Source: Xylaria sp. FL1777
Taxonomy: Eukaryota > Ascomycota > Sordariomycetes > Xylariales > Xylariaceae
Assembly: GCA_022578965.1 (NCBI GenBank)
Contig: MU400554.1
Span: 62,001-126,000, forward strand
Reading direction: 5' to 3'
DNA: 64,000 nucleotides
The translations under genes and the position numbers were made by a program. The notes under the pieces were generated by a model that made no database searches, had not been told where the DNA came from, and was given only the letters and a program-made list of their open reading frames with translations. Below, one piece after another: positions 24,301-38,600 of this stretch. How positions within the stretch are numbered: position 1 is the first letter of the stretch; each line of letters begins with the position of its first letter.

Positions 24301-27300
24301 CACTAATCCAAACCCGGTATAGAAACTCGGCAGATCTATTCTCTTGACCAACCAGCTATCAATTAGCCAGTGAGCCGCCTAAGCGCTGAAGGGATGACGT
24401 CTAATATGCTATTCTTTGATTTACCTATACTTTGACGCTCTTTTTTTTTTTACTCATACTCATACTCATACTCATGCTCCTGCTCATGCTCATGTTCTTG
24501 CTCGTGCTTATGCTCTCTCCGGACGTCCGCTCCTCTTGTTGGACATACCGGTACTCTACCTGATACGTACTTCACCAGAGATCCCAGGATTTGGGAGTGG
24601 AAGACTAACTACTGACTAAGTGATGCGTTCCAGGTTATCATCCAACTCAGGAAGACTTTTGCGGTGTGGTTCGTGTGTGTGCATACGCGTCGGCGGGGAC
24701 GGTCATGGAAAAAGCAGCTTGGCATGGCTGGGAAACGCGCCACAATCTGAGACATTAGAGCTGGCGTCAGAAGCTGCCATGTAAGCCAGTTGGCCTGCCA
24801 AACCATCTCCTCCTCTGTTTCTAGGTGTCAGTCGTGCCATTTGCCGTTGATCTTCCACGGAATCCGACCTATAGGTCCACATCATAAGGCCGCTTATCAA
24901 CGGTCTACATGTGGCTGATTTAAGTTGCTTTTCCAACAAGCCTCGAGTCAATATCGCTCACTCTCTCCCCCAGCGATAATCCCAGTCGCTCCATCTGTAA
25001 CATGTACGGTTCGTTAAGAGACAAGGAGTCGGATAGCCAAGCTGGATTCTCTATGCCCAGTACCATTTAGCGATTTCTAGGCTTTTCCTTGAACACTTAT
25101 ATCAACACGCAGTATATATAGCGGGTTTTTTTATACACCTTAGCTCCCTGTTTGCTTTGGAACATTAAGTATCAAAACTCATATGGCGAGTGGCTGGACA
25201 TCAGGTATAGATATCTTGGTGTCAGTAACGTTGCGTCTAACCAGGAACTGAGTAAACTCTACACACCACTGTCATTCGAAGTACAATAAAAAACTTGCAA
25301 ATTGGGAAAGTCAATCAACATGAAAGATGCATCGTGCGTCGTCCAATCATGACATACTCTTGAACTTGACGTTGTTCACTTGGTTCTCGATCCTAACGCG
25401 CCGAGTGACTAAGACGGAAAGATCTTCCAGTGGCTTCGATTAATAACGAAGCAAATGAAGCACGTGTAATTTTCTCATCTCAATACGTATGCAAGATGCT
25501 ATATAATGGAGGAACCGGAGCAAAAGGAACGGACCAATATAGCTGAGTAATCGCCGTATTAAATTCAGATCCGCATTCTCTCTATCGTATTGAGCCAGCA
25601 AAGTCCTGCTTAGTAGATGCAGAGAATTACATGTATACGGAAGTTGAGTATTTGGGGGTTATGTGATGGAGTAGTTGTAGTGGCATTGTAGGCGTAGCAG
25701 AGACAACGATACTAGGTTGTCACAATTACTGGGTTGTCACAATGAGGGTGTCCTTAATCATAAACTAGTCATCATACGTCCCTCCGGTCTTAGACGTAAC
25801 AGTCAATGTTTGAGATATAGCTTATCTCGCGATCGTACGTTAGAAGAAAGACCACTCGTAAGAGTGTACTTAGTAAAGAAGCTGGCTTAAGTTGCCACCA
25901 GGGAAATTATCAAAACTTCGAATCTGTACGGTTGACTGATGAAGACTTAGAGAAACCGGCATGATAGAATGAGGGTTTTATTTTCGAGGATACGACGCTG
26001 ATTAGAGGCTGTACTACCACCCTGTCGGCATATCTCGCGATACAGCAGTCGCATGTGTCTTGTCTGAATTTGATTAGTTGATGCGGTTCAACTCGCGGTG
26101 TGGTTATAAGGAGGCGGCGAAAATGATGCTGTTGATCAACCCAAATAACCCCTTCGTGGCTCAGAATCGAAGATCTCGTCGCCGTTTGAGTATCGAATCC
26201 CGATGTCCTGGGCCAGCGTACGACTTTCACCTCGTACACCTTCGATGCCAGCTCTCAAGAAAAACAACTTACCGACCCCAGCAGAATTTGGTGACATGCA
26301 TGGGGGCCAATGCAAGATCGAGTGCCGTCTATCTCGTAGACCCCGACCCTTTCCGGCAGCTTGCAGTTACCTCTACCCTCTGATAATCTTGCAGTTATGC
26401 TAGGAATAACTTACAAGGAGCCAGATGCAATGTTGGCCAGCCATACCCTGAATTGCAGTGACTAGCTTCATGGAAGTTTGCGCATGCTCGTAGTTTGTAG
26501 CTGTAAACTAAAAGAGACAGTTACTTTTTCGACACATAACATTTTCCTTTAAAATGGCATGATTTGTTCTAGACGGCCAACTTTCGATGACAAATGTATC
26601 CGATGCACAATTGCATTTCAACAACGAAGACCGATTTCAACATCACAAGAGGGCGACGCTCGCAACCCGGCAAATTCACCGTGGGACAAAATATGTACAC
26701 ACCTTGGCACACGTTACGCGCACACACGGAGAATTGAGGCCGGAATTCAACTTGGCCATACGTTCAGACTCGTAAATTCTCCTTGAGAGATAAGGTATTT
26801 TCTTTTTCTATCTTGTCGTGAAGAGAGGATGGAATACCGGTAAGTCCAAAACCCCCTCCCCAGCAGCACGGTCTACGGTTGACGAACTCATTTCGGGCGT
26901 TGCGCTTGATACCAAGGTGGTTTCGAGTCGCAGAAGTCGCCAGACTCGACGCCGTGGAACACTACGCGTATGCTGTTGCCTCTTCCTACTGGCACACTGC
27001 CTGCCCGGCACATACAGCGGGATCCATTTCGGAAGCGTTGCACGCCCTGAATTAGTCTGATCCGACAACGTGGTCCTTGTCTGCTTCATGCGCCCGTGGG
27101 ACGTTTCCCGTCCGGGGTCTGCACTTTGCTCGCCTGTTGCACTACGTGAGGGGTGTTCGCGCCACCTTGATCGGCTCACTATCTACACTTACGTCTTTAT
27201 TTCTTCATTTGTAATCTTTATTCTCCGTGAGAGGTTCTAGAGCTTTCCCAAGATCCCTCCCGTCCCATTTTTTTAATCCCCTGCGCGTGCACAATATCCT

Positions 27301-29058
27301 CCGCTTCGTATGCGCTTGGCATGCGCTTGGCCTACCTTGGACACACTGGTGCACAGCATTTATTGGAATTCGCCATCTGTGTCGCGCGATAACACGAGAC
27401 GGCTTAATCTCTATGAGATCCCATCGACGTAGAAGAAGGCGCTATCACACGTGGGAATCACAGGCAAAGCGTAACAGGTATTGGTCGTTTCATTTTCCAA
27501 TATATCTGTGTCCGTCGGCAGCCACCTTCATCCAGCAACGGCTGTCACAGTTCCTTTTTATTGAGTGCCGTGTATTAATAATAACGATAGAAGAAGGAAA
27601 GATAAACAAATAAAAAGTCATCCGCCAAGCCTTCTGCAATAGCGAGCGCACAACGTCCACATTTTGCTGTTGCGTGCCCACCGAGAACACACAATCAAGT
27701 ACGCTGACGCCTCATCGTGCACTTCACACCGGGTACGCGAGGCACATATCAAAAGAATATTTTACGCAGCCGCCATTACCACAATCAAAATGTTGTGTGC
27801 CATTGTCGGATGTTTGTCACATCGTTAAGCTATAATCTCCCACGTATATGTCCTGAGGCCCCCGAGCAACCCAGCCACCTCCCTGTAAATTCGGCGACGT
27901 GGTGGTGGTTTGTGACACGCTGTTTGAGAGGCGGTCCGCCATGCAATATCCCGTGCTCGTACGACTCTCTCTCTCATGGGCTATCCCATCACGCCCACCT
28001 GCGCTTTAGTCTGTTTCTTTGGAAGGGATCTTGCTTGTGAAGTGATTCACACCTCCTGCTCTCCACCGAACTACAGGAGCGGTGAAGGCCACCATGCATC
28101 GTGGTTCCTGGGTCATGATTATTCTGAAATTTCTTAATACCTAGCTCAAATTATAACAGGCTTCGCATTAATCTACATGCAGTCTCTCTAAGGAGCTTGG
28201 AGAACTAGTCTTTTATTCATACAGACGTGGAAAGGAGAGGATTAATAAATCTGAATTTGTCATAAGAATGGAGAACGGAAGGGGTTTTTGCTGCCTTCAC
28301 ATTTCCTATGTAGAGTTCGCTTCTCGTTTGATATACTGTGACCATCACCAAGTGCCACTGAGTAGAACCGCACCCCTAAACTGTCTCATGGTCTCATTAT
28401 CTTTAGTTGGGAAAGGAAATGATGTCAATTCGGTCACTTGACTATTGGGACACATGTTTAGAGGGCTGAGACACCGTTAAACAGAGGCGTAAGAGCCGCA
28501 AATTGACCAATTGATTGCTGACCGGCCACCGCAAGAGTCCAGAATATATGTTACAATCCGCGTCGAACTTGAAAACGCTATTGTAGACAAAAGCTTGGAA
28601 GTGCCTTGACTCGTTCAAGATAGCACGCGATGTTTATTTCGGAGTGTGAAATATTGAGCCTCATATACTTCCACGTCTATCCTATCTATAGGGTTAGTAC
28701 GCTACATGTATTTCATATATACATACTCATGAGACACCGCGAACACATGAATTACAGCCAAACACTTAATGATGCTGCTATCGGGAGAGCTGTAGTACGA
28801 TATGAAAATGAAAGAGCCTTATAAGAGTGCTGGCGCATGGGAAAGATGTGCCAAAATTCATGAATCTAGTATCTATCTATTGTATGTCTTAACACCCCAT
28901 TATCATATCATCACTAACGCCTATATACTAAATCAGGGTGTCCAAGATACAGTAGTAGAATGAGGACATAGATGTAATGATCGTAGACATGTTCATTCAT
29001 TGTTCCCATGTACTCCCTTATAGTGTTCTCAATATTTGACATAAGAAGCTCTATCAAT
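21334..29058. other. Largest gap in the cluster, 7.7 kb without a supported gene
   Basis: Between the AflR-like regulator and the PKS 3' end there are only short unrecognised frames on both strands. I looked specifically for a scytalone dehydratase, an SDR and an oxidase and saw no matching segment. TAGGTACCTA-like strings occur around 23.69-23.76 kb and a T-run plus ACTCAT repeat around 24.44-24.49 kb (listed separately). The part nearest 21.4 kb presumably contains the AflR-like promoter. Confidence 0.55.
24441..24493. repeat. T11 tract plus ACTCAT/GCTCAT hexamer repeat
   Basis: An 11-nt T run is followed by four ACTCAT units (24452-24475) and then degenerate GCTCMT units. The array is intergenic and gives an artefactual His/Thr-rich peptide on the plus strand. 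Confidence 0.85.
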
Positions 29059-32000
29059 CTACATGTTGATACCCTCTTTCATAAATCCGCCTAGCTGCTT
29101 GGCTAGATCGCCATGCATCATAGAGAAGTGGTTTCCTGGCATGTGCCGGAATTTCATTTTGTTGACGTCTAGATATTCATCCCATTGGTTCGGTCCAAAG
29201 TCTGTTCGGTTTTCGAGCAGAAATAGGGCGTGACCGGTAGGGTACGGATCGGGGCGAGGATCAGTAGGCTCCTTGCACACTCCGTCCTCGCACCAGATAG
29301 CCATCACGTTTGGGCACTTATCCTTCGCGATAGGCTCAGCAGTGTAGTTCGACAAAGCAGTGACTGAGGCAGCGAAGTGAGGCAATAGCCACGAAGGGAT
29401 CTTCTTGGCTTCAGCCGAGTCTCCTTCGCCAAGTAGACCAATTTCAGCGAACCAAGCATGCAGACCAGCTGGCAGTGGCTCGATAGTGACGGGACAGGGA
29501 GAGTCGATGAGGATGAGATGCGATACCTTTTCATTCGCCTTGGTAAGCTGGTTGACTATCTCATAGGCGATTACTCCGCCAGCTGACCAACCGGCCACGG
29601 CATATGGCCCCTTAGGTTGACGACGTTTCATCTCTCCAATAAATTTGGTGGCCATACCGTATACGCCGCACTTGTACTCCTCCGGGGTTTTCATGAATGG
29701 CGAAAACATACCCCAGACAGCAACATCGGGACCCAACTGAGTAATCTCAGTGTAAGAAGTAGCGCTCCCACTTCCATCAGGGATCATGAAAAGCTGACGG
29801 GTGGCTGTACGGTGGTTACCCTGCAGGAGGACTGACGAGGCCTTACGGTGGGGGTAAGCATCAGCAATGGCCTCAGATTTTGATACGGGTACAATGGCGG
29901 CTTCTTTCTTGACAGTTGTTTTGGTAGACTTGTTCTCGACGGGCTTAGAGGCTGGTGTGGTTTTCTTTGGCTTGTCTTCTACGCCAAGAGCCTTCTCTAC
30001 ATCCCTTAGAGACGGATTATGCCCTAAGAGGTCGCTCGGGATATCTTGGCCCGTCTTTTCTCGAAGGATACCAAGAATAGACAAGCTCATGAGTGAGTCC
30101 ATACCAAGGGCAGCCAGGTCTGGAGCAGCAATGATCTCTTCGACATCAACACCCATTTCAGTGCAGATAGTCTCACGAATCAGTTGCTGCAGTTCGCTAG
30201 TGCTCCCGGATTCGACAGCAGCACAATCACTATTGATCGAATCCTTTTCACTATCATCAGGTGGTGTAGTAACATCAGAGTCATCAGACTCTATGCCCTC
30301 TTCGTCGCTGTCCTCGCTTCCACCAGCAGTACTATCCTCTTCCACGGTGGCGGTAGCGGATTCAAATTGTGCAAGGAACTTCTTAAAAGCACCAACAGTA
30401 GAATGGTCATTGAAAGCATGCGAGTCAACATCGAGTTCAAGTTCCTCCCGGAGGCGGCCACTGATGGTTAGACCCATGAGAGAGTCCACTCCAAGATCAG
30501 CGAAGGCAATGTTATCAGCCAGCTCATCGTGGCTCACACCGGTCTCTTTAGCGATAATATCCATCACCTGAACGACCACCGATCTCTTGGTGAGTTTCTT
30601 GTTGACAGCTGGAAGATTCTTCGCAGTGACTTGCTTTTTCTCCTTAGTTGGTGCTTTCACAGGTCTAGCAGCGGGGGCGGCACGAGTAGGTGCAGCTGCA
30701 GAAGCCGTAGCGCCCTGGGGTGGCAGGACAATGTTTAGGACCTTGCGAGGGATAGCTTGGAAGCGAACATCGCCAGCGACACCAACAAGTCTCTCACCGT
30801 CAAAGACATAAGCGTCACCAGACATCATCTTAGTGCCCTTAACGTTCTGCATGCGAATGTAGGACTGGTAAGTCTTGGTGACATTTAGAGGCTCGGCAAT
30901 TCTCAAGCTGCCCCATCCATGTGAGATGTAAACATGCTCACGAGAATCAACAGCATCAGTAGCGTTGGCGATGAAACCCGAAATGTGGCAAACAGAGTCG
31001 ATCCAATAAGGCGGAGTGCGGAACACACCATCGTCAGGAGAGGTTTGGAACACGATCTTCGCAGTTGCTTCGCATGTCGCGCTATCAAGGATGACAGACT
31101 CCATACCTTGATATCGACGATCATAGTCGACGAGAGCAGTGAATAGCTTATAGGCAAGACCGCGGCCAATTTTTGACGCTTCCCCACGCTCCTCTGCAGC
31201 TTTTAGAGCATCGATGCGTGATCTAATGAGATAATTTACACGCTCGAATTCATCAAGCCACTCTTGATTATCACCGAAGTAGACTTTGCAGTTAGCATGC
31301 TCCGTCTTCCGAGATCCTTCGCCAGTGGTCCAAATAACGTCAGCCGCACCTTCGATGGCATTGACCGTGGCATGCATGCGTAAGATCTGGCTCTTAGCTT
31401 TGGTGTCGAAGATTAATGTCTTGGGAACTTGCATATTTGCAACATTTATACCGACATCCTTGGCATCGGGACGTACGAGTTTATAACCGTACTCGCATAT
31501 GGTCATAGCCATATCACCATATAGCGATGATGGAGTAAGTGTGGTGCCGTTGACAAGATGACCGGTGCAGACCTTGCGCATGTTCTCCTCGGTCATTTCA
31601 GTCTCTGTTTCAAGAATTGCAATATCTCCCTTGACATCTTCTTTAGTAACCCTCTGCACTGAAGTAGTGGATAATTTTGGCTTCGCTGGAGCCTCGATAG
31701 CTTTAGCTGAAGAGGAAGCAGCACCACGGTTTTTTGTAATGCACCAGTCACCAGTGTACTGCAACCAGTAATCCTTCAGGTCGAAGGAATATGCCGGTAA
31801 GTCTAGGAGGCGAACCGTGCTATCAAAATCACGATGGTACTCGTTCCAGTCCAAGTTCAAGCCCGCAGAGTGAAGAGTACACAAAGTGGAAGAAATGGTC
31901 TTGTAAGGAGATTCACTGCGCCGTAGAGACGGAACAGCGATTGTAGAAGCGCCAAAAGCAGCCTTGACCATGTTCGCACACACAGGATGGGGTCCAACCT

Positions 32001-35000
32001 CGAGCCAAACCGTTTTCTCGTCGATGACATTGGACTCCTGAGCAGATACCAAACCACCGAGAAAGTTAACGGCGTCCCGAGCATGATTACGCAGATAAGC
32101 AGGATTAATCGGCTGATTATCGACAAGTTTTCCAAGTAGGGGGGAGATGACTGGCACGCTAGGGCTATGGAATTTGACTGAATGAGCGAGCTTCTCGAAA
32201 TCGTTTAAAATTGGCTCGACTTGAGCCGAGTGGAAAGCAAAGGGAACCTTGAGCTGGGTGCACTTGAATCCGGCACCGCCCAGCTGCTCGGCAACATGGG
32301 CAATCTCTGTTGAGCTACCGCTAAGAACAGTTTCACGGGGACCATTGATACAAGCAATATTCATGGATTTTGCGCGGTCGCCCAGGGCTTCGGTAACTGT
32401 GTCGACGGAACCCTGGACAGCAAGCATAGCGTGAGTTCCAGCTGTGCACTTCTCCACCAGGAGTTGTGCCCGAGCACCAACAAGGTAAATGGTGTCACTT
32501 GCCGAAAGAACGCCGGCAATGTGCAGGGCAGCGTATTCACCCAGGCTGTGGCCAAGAACTACGCTTGGTTGAATTCCCCAGGAATTCCAGAGCTTCGCGA
32601 GGGCTATCTCAAAGGAAGCCAAGCCAAGTTGAACAACCACGGGAGAAAGCTTCTGAACCTCAGGCTCGCTTCCGTCGATGAGAGGCAGAAACGACGGAAA
32701 GCCATGGATGAGGGCCAGTTGGTTACACTCGTCGATAGCCTGGCGGAAGACAGAATAATGGCCGAATAGATCTTTGCCAAGTGCTGCGTAGTGAGAACCT
32801 TGACCAGTGAACATGAATGCGACCTTAGGTTGCTCTGGAGAGACGGGGACGAAATTTGACTTGAGCCGCTCCTTAATAGCCTCCTGCGCCTCAACCAAGC
32901 TGCCAGCAGTCACGTTCATGCGCCAATAGTGTTGAATCCTGCGAGCTGTGGTAGTGTACGCTACGTGTGAGACCGACGTGGAAGGGTTCTCCTCCATCCA
33001 TTTCACAAGTGCCTCGGCATTGCGGATCATAGCAGACTTCGACTTGGCTGTCACAGTAATAACATGCTGGCTACGGGGGTCCACCCCAGCATTCTTGTAT
33101 CGGGGTCCGTCCTCAAGGAGAAGACCGGTGTTACCACCAGCAGCACTAAAGTTATTGACGAAGACTCGACGAGGCTTCCCATCTTTTCGAAAGAAAGGTG
33201 TTTTGTGGAAAGCAATGTTCACACCTCGTTGACCAAGATCTTTGGGAAAAGTCTTGTTGATTTCTTTCTTGATGCCAATGTGAGGTGGTATGGCATTTTT
33301 CTGAAACATCAGTAACACCTTGATAAGAGCCGTAACACCAGAAGCAGCTTCGCCGTGGCCGACATTGGACTTTACCGCCCCAAGATATAGGGGTCGATCA
33401 GCAGGACGATGGCGCTCAGCAGGGGCGAAAACACTGGTGACAGAAATCATTTCTGTTCCGTCGCCAGCCTGAGTACCAGTACCATGCATCTCCACATAAT
33501 CAACATCATGAGGATCCACGCCCGCCTCGTCTAGAATAGATGCAGATAGCACCGACTGGGTCGGGCCATGGGGATGCGTGATCGAGATGGCATCAGCAGA
33601 GTGGTTAGTCTGGGTGCTCAATATCACAGCCAAGACATTGTCCTTGTCTGCAAGCGCATCATCAAGACGCTTGACAATAACGGAAGCGCATCCATCAGCT
33701 CGGCAATAGCCATCGGCGTCATTGTCAAAGGTGTTGCAGTTGTTGTTCTTAGACAAAAACTGTCCGCGACTAAGGCCAGAGAAAATGTCGGAATTGGTCA
33801 TACAAGAGAGACCACCAACAATAGCAGTGTCGCACTCCTTAGCCCACAAGGACGTACACGCAACTTGCATTGCCGCGGCGCTTGAAGAGCAAGCCGTGTC
33901 AATGTTGAGACTTGGACCGCTAAACCCGAAATAATAGTTGATGCGGCCGGGCCCAAAGGCTCGCACGCCACCTGTGATGTAGTATGTATCGACCTCCTGA
34001 GCGGCATTGATTTCGCGCCAATCATCTGAGGTCTGACCATAGAAAGTGCCTATACGGTCGAGTCTTGTAGATGGTGTCCGGTTAGGCACGTAGCCAGACA
34101 TCTCAAGAGCTTCATATGCTGACATCAGCGCCATACGCTGCATCGGATCGGTTTGAAATGCCTCACGGGGAGACATATTGAAGAACCGCGGATCGAAATA
34201 ACCCGGATTCTTGATCCAATTGCCATATGGGGTATGACTCGTGTTAATAGCCTTCCCGGTTGGGTCGTAGTGAGTATCAACGGGGAATCTATCAGCTGGT
34301 ATCACACGGTGGGCATCAATGCCCTTCTCCAAGAGATCCCAGAGTGCTTCGACGCTCTCAGAATCCGGGAAACGACCGGCCATGCCAACAACGGCTAGTT
34401 TACATTTCCCTGTAGACCCATGGTTTCCGATATGGGTGGCATTGCTTTCCCGCGAGACTTGAGGTGGTGACCGAAGGACAACCTCGAGCTTTGTCTCAGA
34501 CCTAAGGAGATTTGCAAGAGTGCTTGCAGCCTGAGTTGGGCCGTATGGGATGACCAGAATACGAGATCCTGTGAAATGCCGTGCTTCGTTTATACTGCCG
34601 TTGAGCGCCCTGTGGAAGTATAGAGGCTCATTTAAGATCTCATGGACCACCGCCTTCAAAAGCGATTTCGTATCAGTCTCTGAGAAATTGCACCCGGTCA
34701 CGCAAGACATAACCCCACTTTGCGGTTTAGAGCCAGCCAAAACAGCAGTAACACGGTCATCGTCGAGATGCAGCAGCTTGTCAATATCTACGGCCCCGTG
34801 TAGATGAGGAGCATGATAGGGTCCATAAACGGGGATGGCTGTTGGCCTTGATCCAAACAAGCCTTTGTTGAACAGTGATCCGAGCGTACTTGGCGGTCCA
34901 GAGATGGCAATATTGCTTGCAGAAACTGCGCTTACATATGCCTGTGAGGCCGAAGGAATTCCCTATCAAGATTGTCAGATAGTCGCAAATTACTCATTGG

Positions 35001-35658
35001 AACAGGTCTATCCTACCTCAGACTCGTGAAAACTTTGAAGGATTTTCTTGGCATCACTATCTTTCACGGACGACATAACGTATGTCCAGCTCTCCGATTT
35101 CTCAGCTGATGGGCTTAGCCGTTCAGATAAGGAGCCGACGTGAGACCCGACGCGAAATGCCATCAAGACAACTTGGACGGCTATGGGGAGTAGTGCAGAA
35201 AGTGATGGGCTTGTGGCAATGGCTGCCGCTGCAAAAAGACCGGTGCAAAGACCGGAAAGCCTCGTGTTCTCAGGCCTGGAAATATCTTCATGTTTTTTCT
35301 CGGCGTGGCTTCAGACTGTTAGAAACCGCCCTAAATATTGATGGTCTATGGCAGTCTTAACCTACTCGATATAGTGGGCTAGCTGCACTATACACAGCAA
35401 GGCACTATCGATGCCCGGGCATTTAACCTTTTGCCCGTGATATCCCTCGTTCAATTGCGCAAGCGTCCGAAATGTCGGTATGTTCCGCCGTTCAACCCGA
35501 GGTAGCTTGTCTATCTCACCTCTCAGAGCGTCGCCCGCTAACCTAAGGAACTCCCTCGAAAGAATACTGGGATTTCCTCGTCTTACGAAATCCGCTAGGA
35601 AACCATGTGTGTCTAATGATTGGTCTCCAAAAAGGAGAAATGATATCTGGTCTGCCAT
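29059..35658 (-). CDS. pks1: Non-reducing polyketide synthase, DHN-melanin type (SAT-KS-AT-PT-ACP-ACP-TE)
   Basis: By family this makes a naphthol precursor (tetrahydroxynaphthalene or a close heptaketide) from malonyl-CoA. Proposed exons on the minus strand are 35658-35366, 35308-35017 and 34962-29059 (2162 residues). The SAT domain comes first, split by both introns, with active Cys119 in GLCTG and a PYHAPH motif near 245. KS spans about 383-800: Cys553 in DTACSSS, His688 in VEMHGTGT, His731 in SNVGHG. AT covers about 905-1220 with Ser1001 in GHSLGEYAA. PT starts near 1290: His1330 in GHLVNGTTL and Asp1517 in YWIDSVCH. Two carrier domains carry phosphopantetheine serines at 1689 (LGVDSLM) and 1818 (LGMDSLM), joined by a very acidic linker. 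TE has Ser1988 in GWSAGG and His2140 near the end. All catalytic residues I can check are intact. MADQISFLLFGDQS is the usual NR-PKS N-terminus, fixing the start. Confidence 0.95.
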
Positions 35659-38600
35659 CGTGAAGAGGCTTAGTAAGGTTGCAGTAGATGATCCAGTAAG
35701 TGTCATCAAAGCACTGGAAAGCGGCTCTGGTTGATTTATATATCTAGTTGTCAACCCTCAACTCAGCCTAGCGTGGGCCAAATATAACAGCAGCTCAAGC
35801 GTATCATGTAAAAGATCAATATTATGAAGAATAAGCGTCTGAGGGGTGAGAAAATGTTGGCTCACACCCTCTTCTATCCCTGGAATAGCTTGGCCCGATC
35901 CTCGTTCATCGGTCACCGAAGTTTCATTGCAGACAAGCAATAGACTTTCGTATCAGGGGGTGGTAAGGCTGTCATTGCTGCTGGCTGGGTATTCCATGTC
36001 AGGTTCGACAGAATCGCGCAGGGTAAGGTAATGTCTCAAAAACATGTGAAAGGTGCTCAAGCCGCCAAAGCCGCTTGGACAAGATCGGCGCAATAAAGGG
36101 GTACCATCCCTTTGATAGAAACCGGTCTATAGTCAGCTCCGAATACGCCTCCTATAATATTACCCGGCTAGTCAGCTCAAGGACGGTCCCCATACACAAC
36201 ACAACTAACCCGGGGGGCGCGGGTTCCATAGGCCATGATAACCTTCAAGCCGTATACAAGAGAATTCGTATTCCGATGTGGGCACGCACACATGGTGGGT
36301 CACGAGAGATGGGCCGTTGGGGATGTCCGCACACCCAAGCCGCAACGTAACTGGGTTCATGCCGCAGGTTTAGATGTTGACGGCACCTATGCACCTAGGC
36401 ATCATCAACTCAGCAACAAGCAGTAGAATAGGTGTTGTAGGTATGGCACACAATGGAAATTTACTGTTTCACCAAATGGAAAGGATGTTGACTATGTTGA
36501 TTGGGTGTTGATTGGGACCATCCCTTGCTGACTCTCGGCCGCTTAATCGCCGAAGTGTAAAGTGTCCGGGGCAGCAAAACTGAAGCTTCGAATGCTGGTG
36601 AATATAGATGCAGGCAACTGCTCAATCACAAAGGCCTCCATCACAAAAACAAGTAGACAAATTGCCTAGTAGTGCTCATTCACAGATCGAACTGAGACAG
36701 TGATCCATCGCCAAGGCACGCGTCTAAGAGCAAGACGAGCGCTAGCACAACAAGGGCCGGGCGGTGGGGACATGAGGCTTGAATAGCCAAGCTGATCTCA
36801 TCGGTTCAGTCCCAGTAGAGCGGCTAGCCCCACGAGAAGGAGCTGCATAATGCCGGCGTGTGCAGCAGCAGTAGCAGCAGAAAGCGAGGATGCAGCGGTA
36901 GCGGCAGCGGTAATAGCAGGGGAGGGCGTGCAAAACTCTAGCGCGAGGTTCGCGGCGTGGATCTAGGAACTTCAGCCCCAAGCAAGACCCAAGACAAGCC
37001 AAGCCAGAACCGGCAGCCTTGTCCAATGTGTCAATTTAAATGCAGCGGGCCAATACATCCCAGCGCCGCGCAGAGCACATAAACGAGGTCGTTCGAATCT
37101 TAGATCTCAAAGTGTTTCAAAGACAGAATCCAGAGCCATTCGGATACTGTCTCGGCAGCATGTGCATGTGAAAAGAGACATGCCTAGGCATAAGCACGCG
37201 TTATGGGCGTGGGGGAGGGGGTTGAAGCGTCTACGCTGACGTTATTGATGCCAGAACCAAGATCAAGCAAGTGCAAGTTCTATTCTGTATGCATCCGGAG
37301 GGTGTTCTTTGTGCCACCCTACCGACGTGTATGCGACCAGCGGCACCTCATCGGCAGTGGCAGTGGCAGAGGCGATGGTGATGAGGAGTGTGCACGACAG
37401 ATTATTGGTTAGATGCTGCGATGAAGATGTGGTCGCTATCATTGCCACCTTGCAGGCTGACATGGCTCCCACCCTTAGGGCTGATAGTGTGAATTGACCT
37501 CCGTCGTATAGAACCGTATATGGAGGTTGTAGGTGGAAGGGGAAGAAAGGCACTCATTCCATTCTAGCTATCAATATGCAGCCTAATGCCGGTCGGCCGT
37601 CGACTTTGACAGACGACACCAGCTGTCTGAAATCAGCAGGTACGTATCTCTGTCAGTGTCGAGTCTAACTATCTGCCTACCTACCAACTTAAACTAATTA
37701 TATCTACTTACATATAACGATGTCTCTTGCTTCTAAAATAGGCCGATTTACTGACCCAACATCATCGGATGGAGGGAATTGAGTTCTCAAGGAAGAGCTT
37801 ATTGCTACCTCGATCCTTACTCCCACTAGCCAACCATCTCAACATCTCACCACCTCATCCATCAAAACGAGACAATGCTTCTGCGCCACCTTTCAAGTCT
37901 CGTGGGGAGTCTATCGTTGTTAACACAACCCTCCATCTCGACGATATCCCTGCCCATAAATCGTTGATCGTTGCATGGCATAGATTACTCGCTGCTAATT
38001 AATATAGAACTCAACAAGCCAGTCCTGCAAATTGTCCAACCTTCCGAGAACCCCGTCTACTACGGATGCCCCTTAGGGTCGGGTTGCCAGAATCCAGAGT
38101 CCTTGTAGATCCTCTCTGATAAACTTGCTTCTTACAATAGTCGCTCTCTTAACATCCCAACCCCCGGTGACTGCCGTCTCACTCTTCTACTGCTCGGAGT
38201 TGGCTCGAGGTAACTCTTCGCGAGAGCCGGCTCATTCAGCTTCACATGTCAAATCGGACCTCCGGTCCAATGCCGTCGTCAAACAAATATAGAGATAATC
38301 CTGTCCCGGAGTCCTGTCCCGGAATGAGCCGTGGTAGGTTCACCTGCCTGCATTACGCGTTGCCTAATCAACTGCAGTGGAAGTCCAACGTGTGGAAATG
38401 CGACGTAGCCTCGCTGATGTGAATAGCGCCGACATTGACCCTCAGCGTTGCTTCACGGCGGATTTTCGTTGTTCCGTATTATTGACACGACACAGCCGCC
38501 ATCTCCTACCTATTACCTAACATAACGTAAGGTGGTCAATCACAACGCGACGAGATCACTGTGGCACGACAGATTTCCGCACCATCTCTGATCCCCTGAC

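Noticed and set aside
29867..30571. 234-codon plus-strand frame inside the PKS gene
   Set aside because: It is a Ser-rich antisense shadow of the PKS linker and ACP coding sequence.
35758..35940. 60-codon frame just upstream of the PKS as an extra exon
   Set aside because: It lies upstream of the TATA-like box, ends in a stop without a usable donor, and does not resemble SAT-domain sequence.
37577..38002. Two-exon gene joining an ATG near 37577 to the frame at 37769-38002
   Set aside because: The plausible donor and acceptor are in incompatible phases, and neither part matches a known family.
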